53,843 bases of DNA from Geotalea toluenoxydans JCM 15764 (GCF_001311985.1 NZ_BBCJ01000032.1:1-53843), one strand, 5' to 3'. Positions 17,248-27,613 are shown, counted from the stretch's first letter. Translations and numbers: made by a program. Notes: generated from the sequence alone by a model not told the origin.

Positions 17248-17535
17248 ATGGCTCAGGCAATGCCGAAGATTAAAGTCTGTGACGTTACCGACTGCGCCTA
17301 CAACAACCAGAAAACCTGTCATGCCATGGCAATAACGGTGGGGGACTCTCACCCCACTTGCGATACATTTACCAATTCATCACAGAAAGCGGGTGTGTCG
17401 GAAATTACCGGCGGCGTGGGCGCCTGCAAGGTGGACAGCTGCAAGTTCAATCAGTCGTTGGAATGTTCCGCCCCCGATATTCAGGTTACTATCCATAAGG
17501 ACCATGCATGCTGCAAAACATTCACGGAAAGGTAA
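17248..17535 (+). CDS. DUF1540 domain protein, Cys-rich
   Basis: 95 residues with two copies of the short Cys-rich DUF1540 module: VCDVTDCAYNNQKTCHAMAITVG...HPTCDTF and CKVDSCKFNQSLECSAPDIQV...HACCKTF. Each has the C-x4-C...C pattern expected for a small metal-binding unit. The ATG follows a perfect AAGGAGG, and an in-frame extension upstream is rejected. Function unknown; in related bacteria it is an abundant small cytosolic protein. Confidence 0.88.
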   Translation: MAQAMPKIKVCDVTDCAYNNQKTCHAMAITVGDSHPTCDTFTNSSQKAGVSEITGGVGACKVDSCKFNQSLECSAPDIQVTIHKDHACCKTFTER

Positions 17536-17582
17536 TTGTGAGCATTTGACAAAAACACTCCCCCTTCCCGCCTTTTCTTATA

Positions 17583-18085
17583 TCAGAACTCCGCGAGGAC
17601 CAGTTCTTCCGCGTCCTTGCGGATGGAACGCTGACCCGTGTCTGCAGGATAACCGATGGCTAACACCGCCATCAGCTCCATTGCCGAAGAAACACCTAGC
17701 AGGCGACCGACCTCAGCTGCACTCTTGAGGATTTCCCCAAGCCAGACAGCCCCCAGCCCAAGCCCGTGGGCGGCAAGGAGCATGTTCTGCAGGCAGGCGC
17801 CCATGGCCTGGTGGTCCTTGACATCGTTATACATGACCGTGCGGTCGCAAAAGACGGCAATGGCCACCGGTGCACCGCTGATAATGTGCCGGTAACGGGT
17901 CAGGGCTGCCAGCTGCTGCCTTATTTCCACGCTCCTGACGATAACAAACCGCCACGGTTGGTTGTTGAGCCCCGAGGCGCCCAGGAGCCGGCTTTGACTA
18001 TTTCCAGCACTTGATCCCTGGTTGGCTCTTCATTGGTGTAGCTGCGCACGCTGCGGCGCGAATAGATCCCTTCCATCAAATCCAT
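17583..18085 (-). CDS. Nitroreductase family protein (one frameshift)
   Basis: Starts MDLMEGIYSRRSVRSYTNEEPTRDQVLEIVKAGSWAPSG, the standard FMN-binding RRSVR...G..APS opening, behind GGAGGAAG. One C is missing near 17976 (GCGCCCTCG for GCGCCTCG); after repair the sequence continues LNNQPWRFVIV and then the second frame, with DHQAMGACLQNMLLAAHGLGLGAVWLGEI and AVLAIGYPAD. About 167 residues, a short member. These NAD(P)H-dependent flavoenzymes reduce nitro groups or quinones; the substrate here is unknown. Confidence 0.88.
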
Positions 18086-18100
18086 CAGGACACTTCCTCC

Positions 18101-18427
18101 TTAATCATCGCGAACAACACGTTCCTTTTTTCTCTGTGATACAATTTTTTTCTCGGAGAGCCGCCGCTCTTTGGCCTTTTTAGGCGTTTTGGTGGCGATT
18201 CTTTTTTTTGTTTTCCGTTCCCGCTTGATAAGCGCCTGCTGCAGACGAGACATGGCCAGCTCACGATTTTGCCACTGGGAGCGGCTCTCGGACGCCTGCA
18301 CCACGATGCCCGTGGGCAGATGGCGAATGCGTACCGCCGAATCGGTAGTATTGCGGTGCTGCCCCCCAGGCCCCGAGGCCCGATAAAACTCCACTTTTAT
18401 ATCCGCTTCCCTTATTTCAATGGTCAC
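18101..18427 (-). CDS. Peptide chain release factor-like protein (RF-1 domain, GGQ)
   Basis: A stand-alone RF-1 domain: [53 protein letters not shown], then a Lys/Arg-rich tail ([27 protein letters not shown]). The GGQ motif catalyses ester hydrolysis of peptidyl-tRNA; without a codon-recognition domain the protein should act as a ribosome-rescue or peptidyl-tRNA hydrolase factor of the ArfB/YaeJ type, with the basic tail reaching into the ribosome. A GTG start behind GGAG is preferred; a longer start at 18493 is possible. It lies 15 bases upstream of the nitroreductase start, same strand. Confidence 0.85.
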   Translation of the reverse strand: MTIEIREADIKVEFYRASGPGGQHRNTTDSAVRIRHLPTGIVVQASESRSQWQNRELAMSRLQQALIKRERKTKKRIATKTPKKAKERRLSEKKIVSQRKKERVVRDD

Positions 18428-18533
18428 CCGGCAACTCCATCTTAAATCAATAATTATCACTGCGCCTGCTTGTATACATTGACAGGCAGGCACGCCTCAA
18501 TATAATAGCTTCAAAATGTTGCGGGGTAAACAT

Positions 18534-19078
18534 ATGGATGGGGCAGCACTGCTGAAAAAATACTTTTCCAATGAAGCAGCTCTGGATATTGTGTTGAAGC
18601 ACAGCCGACTGGTCGCCGACAAGGCCCTGGAGGTTGCCGGAGGACTTGGCACACCGATTGACCTGAAATTAATTGAAGAAGCAGCACTGCTGCATGATAT
18701 AGGCGTGTCGCGGGTCCACGCGCCGAAGATGTTCTGTTTCGGCAGCCAGCCTATATATGTCATGGCATCACCGGCAGAGAGATCCTTGAAGCAGAGGGCT
18801 TGCCCCGCCATGCCATGGCATGCGAACGTCATATCGGCGTCGGACTCACCGCGGAGGACATCCGCCGCCAGAAACTGCCCCTGCCGGCCAGGGATATGGT
18901 GCCCCTCTCCCTGGAAGAGGAGATTATCTGCTTTGCCGACCTCTTCTATTCCAAGAATCCCGATTCGGTGACGGTGATGAAATCCAGGGAAGAAGTTCGC
19001 GCTTCACTGGAGAAGTTCGGTGAAGGGAAAATCACCATCTTCGACCGCTGGTATGCAAGGCTGTGCCCCGCAGCCTGA
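18534..19078 (+). CDS. HD-domain phosphohydrolase (one frameshift)
   Basis: An HD-domain protein of about 180 residues: VLKHSRLVADKALEVA (first metal His), then ALLHDIGVSRVHAP (the HD pair). After restoring one T near 18751 (CCTTATATA for CCTATATA) it continues CHGITGREILEAEGLPRHAMACERHIGVGLT, LPLPARDMVPLSLEEEIICFADLFYSKNP and a FDRWYARLC end. This matches the YqeK/small HD group that hydrolyses nucleotides or phosphate esters. The ATG behind GCGGGG is preferred. Located just before the BioD-like gene on the same strand. Confidence 0.83.
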
Positions 19079-19121
19079 ATGTGCATCCGGTTGTCCTGTC
19101 TGAGTAAAAAGGAGAAACGTT

Positions 19122-20212
19122 ATGGCTAAAAGGATATTCATCGGCGCCACCGGTCAGAACTGCGGCAAGACCACCATGAGCGTTTCTCTCATGCACCTGG
19201 CGCGCAAGAAGTACAAAAAGGTCGGCTTCATCAAGCCTATCGGCCCAAAGATCGAGCTTTACGAAGATTTCATCGTCGATATGGATGCGGTGCTCATGGC
19301 CAGAGCCTTCGGCCTTGAGGAGGATATCGCCCTCATGTCCCCGGTGGCATTGCATAAGGATTTTACCAAGGACTATCTCAGCGGCAGGCTGAACGACCTG
19401 TCCCTGGAGGACTGCATAATAGATGCGGTGGAAGAGCTTGATTCAAAATACGACTTTCTCATCATCGAAGGGGCCGGACACGGCGGCGTCGGTTCGGTCA
19501 TCGGCCTGAGCAATGCCCGGGTGGCAAATATGCTAGAGGCGCCGGTAGTCATCGTCACCGAAAGCGGCATCGGCAAGGTGGTGGATGCGGTACACCTGAA
19601 CCTGGCCCTTTACGAGCGGGAAAAGGCCGATGTGCGGGCAATTCTGGTCAACAAACTGTTGAGCAAGAAAAGGGAGCATGTCCTCGGCTACCTGCAGAAG
19701 GCCATGGAGCCCAACCACCTGCAGGTGATCGGCGGCTTCAACTTTTCTCCGGTCCTGGCCAACCCGACTTTGGGGCATATCGGCAAGCTGCTCAACCTCC
19801 CCCTCAACGGCAATATGGATGAAAAAACCCGCATCATCAATCATATCCAGCTGGGCGCAGCCTCTTCCCAGCGGGTCATTGACGGTCTGCTGGACTCGAC
19901 CTGATGATCCTGACCAGTTCCAGGGACGAATTGATCGTCACCCTTGCCTCCCTCTATCACATCCCCGCCTACAAGTCCAAGATCGCCGGTCTGGTCATAG
20001 CGGGCCATGTGCCCGTATCCAAGATCAGCCAACAGATCCTGGACGACAGCAATATTCCCTATATCCGCGTCGACAAGACCACCGCCAAGGTCTTCACCAC
20101 CCTCTCTGCCGATGTGGCCAAAATCACCGCCGAAGACGAAGAGAAGCTCAACTGGATCAAGACAAATGCCGAGCAGGATGTTGATTTTGATGCCATCGAC
20201 GCCCTGCTGTAA
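19122..20212 (+). CDS. BioD-like P-loop plus DRTGG-domain protein (one frameshift)
   Basis: The first frame is a dethiobiotin-synthetase-like ATPase: MAKRIFIGATGQNCGKTTMSVSL (P-loop GQNCGKTT), GFIKPIGPK, YDFLIIEGAGHGGVGSVIGLSNA, VIVTESGIGKVVD. The second is a DRTGG domain (SRDELIVTLASLYHIP, KIAGLVIAGHVPVSKISQQIL, TAKVFTTLSADVAKI). They join at about 19900 if ACCTG is restored to ACCCTG, giving roughly 363 residues. This is the arrangement of the N-terminal part of long phosphotransacetylases, here without the acetyltransferase domain. Two genuine overlapping genes cannot be excluded because the second frame begins with ATG (TGATG overlap). Role unknown; probably sensing or regulatory. Confidence 0.8.
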
Positions 20213-20229
20213 GCCCCCCCCGCCGAAAG

Positions 20230-20398
20230 CCTGCCGTGGCTTCGAGAGTGAGTGACAGAGCCACAGCGGCGAGCGGACACCCGCCGGTACTTGAATGAAG
20301 CATTCTTTGGCGCAAACGGCTATTCAGGCAGTTACATCGAGAGACGGTGCAAGGTCCGCAGCTGTGGCGACCGAGCGAACGGACGAAGTCACGGCAGG
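20230..20398. repeat. Interrupted inverted repeat between convergent genes
   Basis: The left arm (20230-20272) begins CCTGCCGTGGCTTCG and contains CCACAGCGGC. The reverse complement of the right arm (20354-20398) begins CCTGCCGTGACTTCG and contains CCACAGCTGC. The arms are about 43 bases with several mismatches, separated by about 80 bases. It fills the space between the DRTGG protein and the P-type ATPase and overlaps the ATPase stop codon. A REP/MITE-like element is likely. Confidence 0.65.
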
Positions 20399-23005
20399 CG
20401 TTTTCTCCTCAGCACAGCCTTTTCCAGCTCCGACACCAGCAGAACAACTACTGACAAGGCCAGCACCAGCCCCATTTCCTTCAGGTCCAGGGGCTCCGTG
20501 GCAAAAACAGGGTTCATGGAAGGAATCCAGACGACACAGGCATGCAGAATGACAACGAGGAGTATGGCGCCGATCAGCTGCCTGTTGCTGAAAATGCCCA
20601 GTTGCAGAAGCGACAACTGCCGGGACCGTGCAGAAAGGGCCATGGCCATTCTGCTGAGGATGAGAAAGGTGAAGACCATGGTCTGCCAGGAATAGCCAGC
20701 TTTCAGGGCATAAACCTGCAGCCCCAGGGCGAGACCGCCGATAAAAATGCCATAACGGGCCATGAACCACCCTCGACCTTCGGCAAAGACCCCTGAGGCT
20801 GGATCGATGGGGGGCCGATCCATGGCATCCTTTTCTACCGGCTCCACGGCCAGGGCCAGACCGGGAAAACTGTCGCAAAGCAGATTGAGCCATAAAATCT
20901 GAATGGGAAAGAGCGGCAAAGGCAACCCGACAAACGGGGCAAGGGCAATGAGCACCAGGGTGCCGCAATTGGATGAGATGGAATAGATTATGAACTTGAG
21001 GATGTTGGCATAGATGCGCCTTCCTTCCCTGACCGCTCTTACGATGGTGGCAAAGTTGTCGTCCAGAAGGATCATAGCTGCTGCCTCCTTGGCAACGTCG
21101 GTACCGGTAATCCCCATGGCGACGCCGATATCGGCCCTTTTCAGGCAGGGGCATCGTTGACACCGTCCCCGGTCATGGCCACATATTTCCCACGGTCCTT
21201 GAGCGCCTGGACGATTTTTAACTTCTGCTCCGGTGCCACCCTTGCATAAACACGGATGTCCTCCACCCGTTTCTCCAGTTCATGGAGCGGCAGCGCCTCA
21301 AGCTGGGGGCCGGTCATCACCTCCCCTTCCCCATCGAGAATCGACAACCTCCTGGCAATGGCCGCCGCCGTCGCCGGATGATCGCCGGTTATCATTACCG
21401 GAATTATCCCGGCCGTCTTGCATTGGGCTACTGCATCGAAAGCCTCCTCCCGGGGCGGGTCCTCCATGCCCACCAGTGCGAGAAAGGTCAGATCCTTTTC
21501 TATCGCCTCTGACGAGATATCCTCAGGCAGGGATGCCCATCGCCGCATGGCCACGGCCAGAACCCGCTGACCGGAAGCTGCCATAGCCTCATTTGCCGGG
21601 TGAACGGCACCAGAGTCAAGGGAGACGATGGTCGAACCGGAAAGCATGGACGAACTCCTGGCGAGGATTGCCTCCAATCCCCCCTTGGTGTACGACACGA
21701 CCCCTTCTGATCCTTCATGGATGGTGGTCATGCACTTCCGATCGGCATCGAAGGGGAGTTCCGCCAGGCGTGGAAACTGGGCCGCCAGCTTTACCGGATC
21801 GAAGCCATTTTCAGCAGCCAGGACATAGAGAGCAGTCTCCGTCGGATCACCACTCAGCGTGTCGCCGTTAGTCCTGGCATCGTTGCACAAGGCCGCTGCA
21901 GCCATAAGATGAAAAAGGGAGGAATTGCCGGCACCCCCGGCATCCCGTGCAGATGTGGCCGCCGGAATAGTCCGTCCATCGGCAAAAAGCTGGGTGACGG
22001 TCATTCGGTTGCGGGTCAGGGTGCCTGTTTTATCGGTGCAGATATGGGTAACAGCGCCAAGGGTCTCCACTGCCGACAGCCGCCGGATAAGCGCTTTCTG
22101 CCTGACCATCTTTTTGGCGCCTAATGCCAGCGAGATGGTCACCACTGCCGGTAACGCTTCGGGGATGACCGCCACGGCCAGGGAAATGGCGGTCATGAAC
22201 ATGAGCAGGGGGGATTCCCCCCGCAAGTAGCCCATGGCAAAAATGACGCCGCAGATGAAGAGTACCAAGAGGGCCAGACGGCGACCGAAAGCCGCCAGCT
22301 TCCTTTGCAGCGGCGTCCTGGTATCCCCTTCCGCCTGGATCATGGAAGCTATCTTGCCAAGCTCCGTCTCCATGGCGGTGGCAACAGCCAGTCCAACGCC
22401 CCTGCCCGCGGAGACGATGGTCCCCTTATAGGCCATATTGACTCTCTCTCCCAAGGTAGAGAGGCTTCATCAAGGGTGCTTGAATTTTTTTCGGCAGGAA
22501 AGGACTCTCCCGTAAGCGAAGCTTCATCCAGTTTAAGCTGGGCGGCCTCAGTAATCCGCAGATCGGCAGGGACAACGTCACCGGCTCTCAGAAGCACCAC
22601 ATCCCCCGGCACGATCTCTTCCACCGCCATCGTCTGCGGCTCTCCTCCCCTGATGACTTCAGCGGTAAAGCCCGCCATCTTCTTCAGGGCGGCAATGGCC
22701 CGTTCAGCACGGTATTCCTGCACAAAACCTATGATTGCATTTAGCAGGACAATGGCAATGATCGGCGCCATATCCCCGGCATCGCCGATTATCCCGGCTA
22801 TGACGGCTGCAGCTATCAAGACCAGGATCATGAAATCGCCGAACTGGGCAATGAACATGACAAAGGGAGACCTGGCCCGTTTTTCCCTGAGCTGGTTCCG
22901 CCCGTATTGTTCCAGTCGCTTACGGGCCTCCTCAAGGCTGATGCCGCTCTTAGAGGAGCCGAACTTGGCGAATGCTTCTTCAATTGAGAGTAAATGCCAG
23001 TCCAT
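20389..23005 (-). CDS. Cation-transporting P-type ATPase, Ca2+ (PacL/SERCA-like) class (two frameshifts)
   Basis: Three frames form one P2-type ATPase of about 870 residues. The N-terminus has the cation ATPase N domain (LLSIEEAFAKFGSSKSGISLEEARKRLEQYGRNQL). Next are the actuator motif SLTGESFPAEK and the phosphorylation site DKTGTLT, then nucleotide-binding KGGLEAIL, hinge TGDGVNDAPAL and the membrane domain. M4 carries AVAVIPEALPAVV, the PEALP/PEGLP motif, and M6 carries LWLNLLCDSFPGLAL. Bases are missing near 22455 (LPLGERVNMAYKGT after repair) and 21144 (GCCCTG read as GCCTG, creating a stop after NDAPA). It exports Ca2+ or a related cation from the cytoplasm. Both lesions fall in conserved motifs and are probably artefacts. 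Confidence 0.9.
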
Positions 23006-23106
23006 ATGAAGGTCTTTCTTAGTTGCAGGGCAGTTGGACGAAATCTGGTATAAGTATAAAGGTCGGTCCGGTTATGGCAATTATTGAATTGAAAAGGTGA
23101 CAAAGC

Positions 23107-24332
23107 GTGCGTCTTTTTGCCGATCTCCATATCCACTCCCCCTATTCCATCGCCTGCAGCCGCAATCTGAACCCGGAAAACCTCTGTCGGTGGGGTCAGC
23201 TGAAGGGGATTTCCGTGATTGGCAGCGGAGATTTCACCCATCCCCTTTGGTTGAAAGAACTGCAGGAAAAACTGGAAGAGGACGAAGGCCGACTGTTTGC
23301 CTTGAGAAAGGAACTGCTTCCGGTCAATGTCCCCTCTTTCTGCCGCGCCCAGGTCAAGTTCCTCCTCTCCGGGGAGATCAGCTGTGTCTACCCAAAAGCC
23401 GGTAAAACGAGAAAAGTCCATGCCCTCATCTTTGTCCCCGATTTCACTTCGGCAGTAAAACTGACGGAGCGGCTGGCAAAAATCGGCTCCATCACCTCAG
23501 ATGCCGCCCAATCCTAAAGCTTGACGCAAAGAAGCTGCTGGAAATGGTGCTGGAAGTTTCGCCGGAGGCGATGCTGGTGCCGGCCCATGTCTGGACGCCA
23601 CATTTTTCCGTGCTTGGCGCTGCTTCCGCCTTCAGTTCCGTTGAAGAGTGCTTCGAAGAGCTTACTCCATATATCTACGCCGTGGAGACGGGGCTCTCGT
23701 CCGACCCGGCAATGAACTGGCGCCTCTCGTCCCTGGACGGGGTGCGCCTCATCTCCAATTCAGACGCCCATTCACCCGCCAAATTGGGAAGGGAAGCGAC
23801 CATCTTTGATACCGACCTGAGCTACGGCAGCATCATGGCAGCGATCAAAACAGGTAAAGGACTTTGCGGAACGGTGGAATACCTGCCGGAGAAAGGCAAA
23901 TACCACAGCGACGGACACCGCAGCTGCGGCATCCGCCTGACGCCCCAGGAAACCATTGCCCACGGCTTTCGCTGCCCCGCCTGCGGCAAAAAGATTACCG
24001 TGGGGGTTTTGCACCGGGTTGAGGAGCTGGCAGACCGGCCGCAAGGGTTCAGGCCGCCGGGGGCGCCGCCTTTTCATTCGGTAATTCCGCTACAGGAATT
24101 AATCGCCGAAACGCTGAAAATCGGCGCCGGCAGCAAACGGGTTGAACGGATTTACTTTGAAATGCTGGAAAAACTGGGGAACGAATTGACTATACTGTTG
24201 GAGAAGGGACTGGAAGAAATTGCCGGCGCATCTTCCGGACAGATTGCGGACGCGATCAGCCGGGTGAGAGAAGGAAATATCCGTATCGAGCCGGGGTATG
24301 ACGGCAAGTTCGGCTCGATACGGATAAACTGA
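23107..24332 (+). CDS. PHP-domain endonuclease Q-like protein (one frameshift)
   Basis: About 409 residues. The N-terminal PHP motifs are FADLHIHSPYS, SGDFTHP, HVWTPHFSVLG and ISNSDAHSP, which supply the metal ligands. A zinc module FRCPACGKKITVGVLHRVEELADRP and a helical C-terminus (IAETLKIGAGSKRVERIYFEML) complete the protein. This architecture is that of the EndoQ family, which nicks DNA 5' to deaminated bases such as uracil and hypoxanthine and is known mainly in Thermococcales and some bacteria. One G is missing near 23503 (GATGGCCGC for GATGCCGC), making a false stop; repair reads SDGRPILKLDAKKLLEMV. The start is GTG behind AAAAGGTG. Confidence 0.86.
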
Positions 24333-24368
24333 AAAAACTACTGCGGGCGAATATGCATACTCTAACAG

Positions 24369-25078
24369 TTAGTTCTTGAGCAATTGATCGATCTTTTTCG
24401 TATCGGCACCAACACCTGCTGGCCATTGACAAAGAAGGTCGGCGTCCCCTGGACCCCCATTTTTTTGGCCAGTTCCATGTGTTCCTGGGCCAGGGCCTTG
24501 ACCTTGTCGCTCACTGCCGGGGCATTGGCAGGAATCTCCTGGCCCAGCATCATCTCGTCATAGGCTTTCACCTTGTTTTCGGCATTGAGGATGTACTGGA
24601 TCTTGGCGATGGCTGCAGGATGGGCCAGTGGAGTAAAGAAGACATAGCGGGTGACATTCGTCTTCTTCATGAGGTACTCTGAAGCTTTCCTGCAGTATGG
24701 ACAGTCAGGATCGGTAAACTCGACGATAACGTTCTTTCCCTCGCCGATTTTCACTGCCTTGTCCAACGGCAGGCTCTGCACCAGCTTGGCCGCCAATTGT
24801 CCCTTTTTCTCCGCCGTCAGGCTTTTGCCTTCCTTGGTAAATATTTCCCCGAGAACGACGTAATCCTTCTCCGGCAGGTAATAGAGCACATTCTGGCCGG
24901 TAACCACCTGATACAGTCCATTGATGTCCGTTGATTCAAAGCTGTCCACCTTTACCTGAGGATAGGCCTGTTTGAAGGCGACCTCGGGCTTTACGGCTGC
25001 GGTAGCGGCAAAAGCGGCCGAAGACAGTGACAGCGCCAAGAAAAGTTTTACAGACAACCCTCTGCGGATGACCTTCAT
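24369..25078 (-). CDS. DsbC/DsbG-like periplasmic disulfide isomerase (frameshift near the end)
   Basis: A signal peptide (KLFLALSLSSAAFA) precedes an N-terminal DsbC-type dimerisation domain (KVDSFESTDINGLYQVV, LYYLPEKDYVVLGEIFTKEGKSLT). A thioredoxin domain follows with active site CPYC at 126-129 and the cis-proline loop GVQGTPTFFVNGQQV. Restoring a G near 24412 (GTGGTT for GTGTT) changes the odd tail to GADTKKIDQLLKN, the normal end. It would isomerise or reduce disulfides in secreted proteins, which suits an organism rich in exported cytochromes with paired cysteines. Confidence 0.88.
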
Positions 25079-25108
25079 GTGTTTCCTCCTCTGGTTCTGG
25101 TTGTGCAG

Positions 25109-25140
25109 AAAAAAGGAATTACGAAACCGTAATCCCTTTG
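25109..25140 (-). terminator. Rho-independent terminator after tRNA-Arg
   Basis: On the minus strand AAAGGGATTACG pairs with CGTAATTCCTTT (one mismatch) around a GTTT loop, followed by a run of T. It begins a few bases after the encoded CCA of the tRNA gene. Confidence 0.85.
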
Positions 25141-25146
25141 CGTTTT

Positions 25147-25223
25147 TGGCGTCCCCGAGACGATTCGAACGTCCGACCCCTTCCTTAGGAGGGAAGTGCT
25201 CTATCCTGCTGAGCTACGGGGAC
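25147..25223 (-). tRNA. tRNA-Arg, anticodon CCT
   Basis: A complete cloverleaf of 77 bases including an encoded CCA. The acceptor stem is GTCCCCG/CGGGGAC with G as discriminator; the D arm contains TAGCTCAGCAGGATAGAGC; the anticodon loop reads CTCCTAA, giving CCT, which decodes AGG; the T loop is GTTCGAATC. A strong terminator follows immediately, so it is a single-gene unit. Confidence 0.95.
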
Positions 25224-25331
25224 ATGGAAGTATTTGGCCTAGCGTAGCCAAAGAAGAATTTCTAACAAATCTTACCCCCGGAGTCAAGACAATTCAAGAG
25301 ACTACGTAGCAAAAGCCTCGAATGCAAGAAT

Positions 25332-26216
25332 CTATCTCTTAATTGCCAACGCGACCCCGGTTACGGTCACGAACATCCCCACCAGGGCGGTAACGCCCAG
25401 CTGTTCGTCGAAGAAAAGGAAGGCCATCAACGAGGTAACCGGCGGGACGAGATAAAACAGGCTAGCCACCCGCGAGGCTTCGCCACGCCGGATAAGGATA
25501 TTGAGCAGGGGGATGGCCCCCAGCGACAGCACTACCACCAGCCAGGACATGGCAAATATGAATGTGCCGGTCCAACGTACCTGCATCGTTTCAAAGGTTG
25601 GCGCCAGGAGCGCCATTGTCAGCGCTGAGGCAGCGAATTGGATTACGCCGCCGCTCCGCAAATCCATGTGGGCGCAGTAGCGCTTCTGATAAAGTGTGCC
25701 CGCGGTGATGCCAAACAGGGCCATTATGGCCATGGATAGGCCCAGCGGGCTACCCCCGGCAAAAGAAATCTTGTCCATCAGCACCTGTACTACGCCCACC
25801 AGACCGAGGCCAAAACCAACCCACTGCCTGGGGTACACTTTCTCCCCCAGTATTCGCGCAGCGACAACGGCGGTGAACAGCGGCTGCAAACCGGCGATGA
25901 GAGATACGATACCGGCAGGCACCCCCTGATAGATCGCGCAGAACACGCCACCGATATAGAGGGCGTTGACCAGAACGCCGGATACGGCAATGTGTAGTGA
26001 CTGAACTGGGCCGGCAGGCCAAGGCGCCCGCATCAGCAGGGCCATGGCCAGAAGCAGCAGCGTGACGAACCCGAACCGCCAGAGAAGAAAGGTGAAAGGC
26101 TCGGCGAACGGAAGGCCGAACTTTGCACCAATGAAGCCGGTGCTCCAGAGGAGGACAAATAAAAAAGGCGCCGCCATCGCCCCATAACCAGTTCTGTCTA
26201 TGGTGGTATCCGTCAT
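25332..26216 (-). CDS. DMT-superfamily (EamA) transporter
   Basis: 294 residues with ten predicted membrane segments in two EamA repeats: FLFVLLWSTGFIGAKFGLPFAEPFTFLLWRF in the first, and GLSMAIMALFGITAGTLYQKRY followed by LGAIPLLNILIRRGEASRVASLFYLVPPVTSLMAFLFFDEQ in the second. These are the usual drug/metabolite exporter patterns, with the signature VPPVTSLMAFLFF..E. Substrate cannot be told. The gene is intact and just downstream of the TRAP binding-protein gene on the same strand. Confidence 0.9.
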   Translation of the reverse strand: MTDTTIDRTGYGAMAAPFLFVLLWSTGFIGAKFGLPFAEPFTFLLWRFGFVTLLLLAMALLMRAPWPAGPVQSLHIAVSGVLVNALYIGGVFCAIYQGVPAGIVSLIAGLQPLFTAVVAARILGEKVYPRQWVGFGLGLVGVVQVLMDKISFAGGSPLGLSMAIMALFGITAGTLYQKRYCAHMDLRSGGVIQFAASALTMALLAPTFETMQVRWTGTFIFAMSWLVVVLSLGAIPLLNILIRRGEASRVASLFYLVPPVTSLMAFLFFDEQLGVTALVGMFVTVTGVALAIKR

Positions 26217-26241
26217 GACTGCTTACTCTCCAGCCTGATTG

Positions 26242-27279
26242 TTAATCCCGGTACTTTTTCAGCAGATCCTTGGCGTCTTTCAGAAGCGCCTTGCCGTTGG
26301 CCCCCTTTGCGCTAACCTCCTTGATCCATTCATCATCGACAGACTCGGTGGCCTTGGTCCATCTCTTGTATTCGGCATCGGTGAGGATGTTTATCTTATT
26401 CTTACGGTTCATGGCTACCTTGCGGGATACACTCGCCCCCTCGTCCCATATTTTACCTACCCACCTGGAGACCTCACGACCGCTGTTGTTGTCGATGACC
26501 TTTTTCAGGTCGGCAGGCAAGCTGTTGTATTTGGACTGGTTCATGGCAAAGACAAAGATTGAGTTGGCATGTTTGGCCTGGCTCGGTGCTGTCTCAGTGT
26601 GGGTTTTGCAAACTTCCTGCAGCTTCAGAGAAGTGGTTACCTCCCATGGGATGCTGACGCCGTCCACCACCCCCTTGGCAATGGATTCAGGCACTGCCGG
26701 CGCCGGCATCTGCACCGGCATCGCACCCAGGCAGCCAGAGTCTTGGTGCCGATGCGGCTGGCTGCACGTACCTTCAATCCCTTCAGGTCCTCCAATGTCT
26801 TGACGGTCTTGCTGCCGAAATGGAGCTGCGAACCGTCATGCACATGGGTGAAGATCAGCTTCACCCCCTTGAACTCATCCATCGCATTTTTCTGAACATA
26901 GTCCCACATGGCCTGGCTCGCTCGCTCGGAACTTTTGGCCATGAACGGCAGCTCGAAGACCTCAGATTTTGTGAAACGACCGGCCTGGTAGGTCGGCAAG
27001 CTCCAGACGATGTCGGCTATGCCGTCACGGGCCTGGTCGAAAAGTTGAGCAGGTGAACCTCCCAACTGCATGGAAGTAGAGTTGACACTTGAGCCTGCCG
27101 CCTGACTCCTTGCCGATCTTGTCGCACCAGGGAATGAGGTTTTTCTGGTGGAATGTGGAACCTGGCGGCAGAAAATGGGCCACTTTGAGGGTGACTGCTT
27201 CCGGGGCGGCAAAGCTGGTCCCGGCGCAAAGAGCTATGACGGTTGCGGTTAAGACCAGGCATCTTTTCGACTGCTTCAT
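26242..27279 (-). CDS. TRAP-type C4-dicarboxylate transporter, DctP-like binding protein (two frameshifts)
   Basis: Three frames make one DctP-family periplasmic binding protein of about 345 residues. It has a signal peptide (LTATVIALCAGTSFA) and TLKVAHFLPPGSTFHQKNLIPWCDKIGKESGGRLK. After repair near 27075 come YPSMQLGGSPAQLFDQARDGIADIVWSLPTYQAGRF and FGSKTVKTLEDLKGLKVRA. After repair near 26730 (GCCCTG read as GCCTG) come ALGAMPVQMPAPAVPESIAKGVVDGVSIPWEV and a helical end. The ATG has GGAGGCGAAAC upstream. No DctQ/DctM membrane genes are adjacent here, so the permease lies elsewhere or this is an orphan binder. The substrate is probably an organic acid. Confidence 0.88.
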
Positions 27280-27585
27280 GTTTCGCCTCCTGTCCATCTT
27301 TTTATTATTATAAAAAAGTGTTTTGCAAAAATAACTCCAATCTATAACCCAATATACAACACCATCACCCATAATCTAACAATCTGAAATCTCAGTCAAA
27401 TTTAGATGAACATGTGTTAAATAAAAAATAAAGTTGTTCTATTGCTGTAACGAAATTGTAAAATTGTGAGTGAGGGTGTAACGAATTGATGGGGTAGGCT
27501 GCCTGTTCATTCGCGGCAGTAAGAGGCAATCATCGGCAAAGATTGAATTGCAGCGACTCCGGTCAACACATCTGCATTGTAAATA
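27280..27585. other. Non-coding interval, no gene seen
   Basis: AT-rich spacer between the dctP-like start and the apt terminator. It should hold the dctP promoter; words such as TTGCAAAAATAACTCC occur, but no promoter or RNA structure convinces. Confidence 0.6.
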
Positions 27586-27613
27586 AAAAGGGAGTAGCGA
27601 GACCGCTACCCCC
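27586..27613 (-). terminator. Rho-independent terminator of the surE-pcm-rpoS-apt unit
   Basis: On the minus strand GGGGGTAGCG and CGCTACTCCC form a hairpin with a short GTCT loop, followed by TTTTTA. It lies about 70 bases after the corrected apt stop. Confidence 0.8.

Noticed and set aside
19890..21150. Programmed ribosomal frameshifting in the BioD/DRTGG and ATPase genes
   Set aside because: The same kind of break appears in dozens of unrelated genes with the same CCCT or GGCC context; no slippery heptamer plus pseudoknot was seen.
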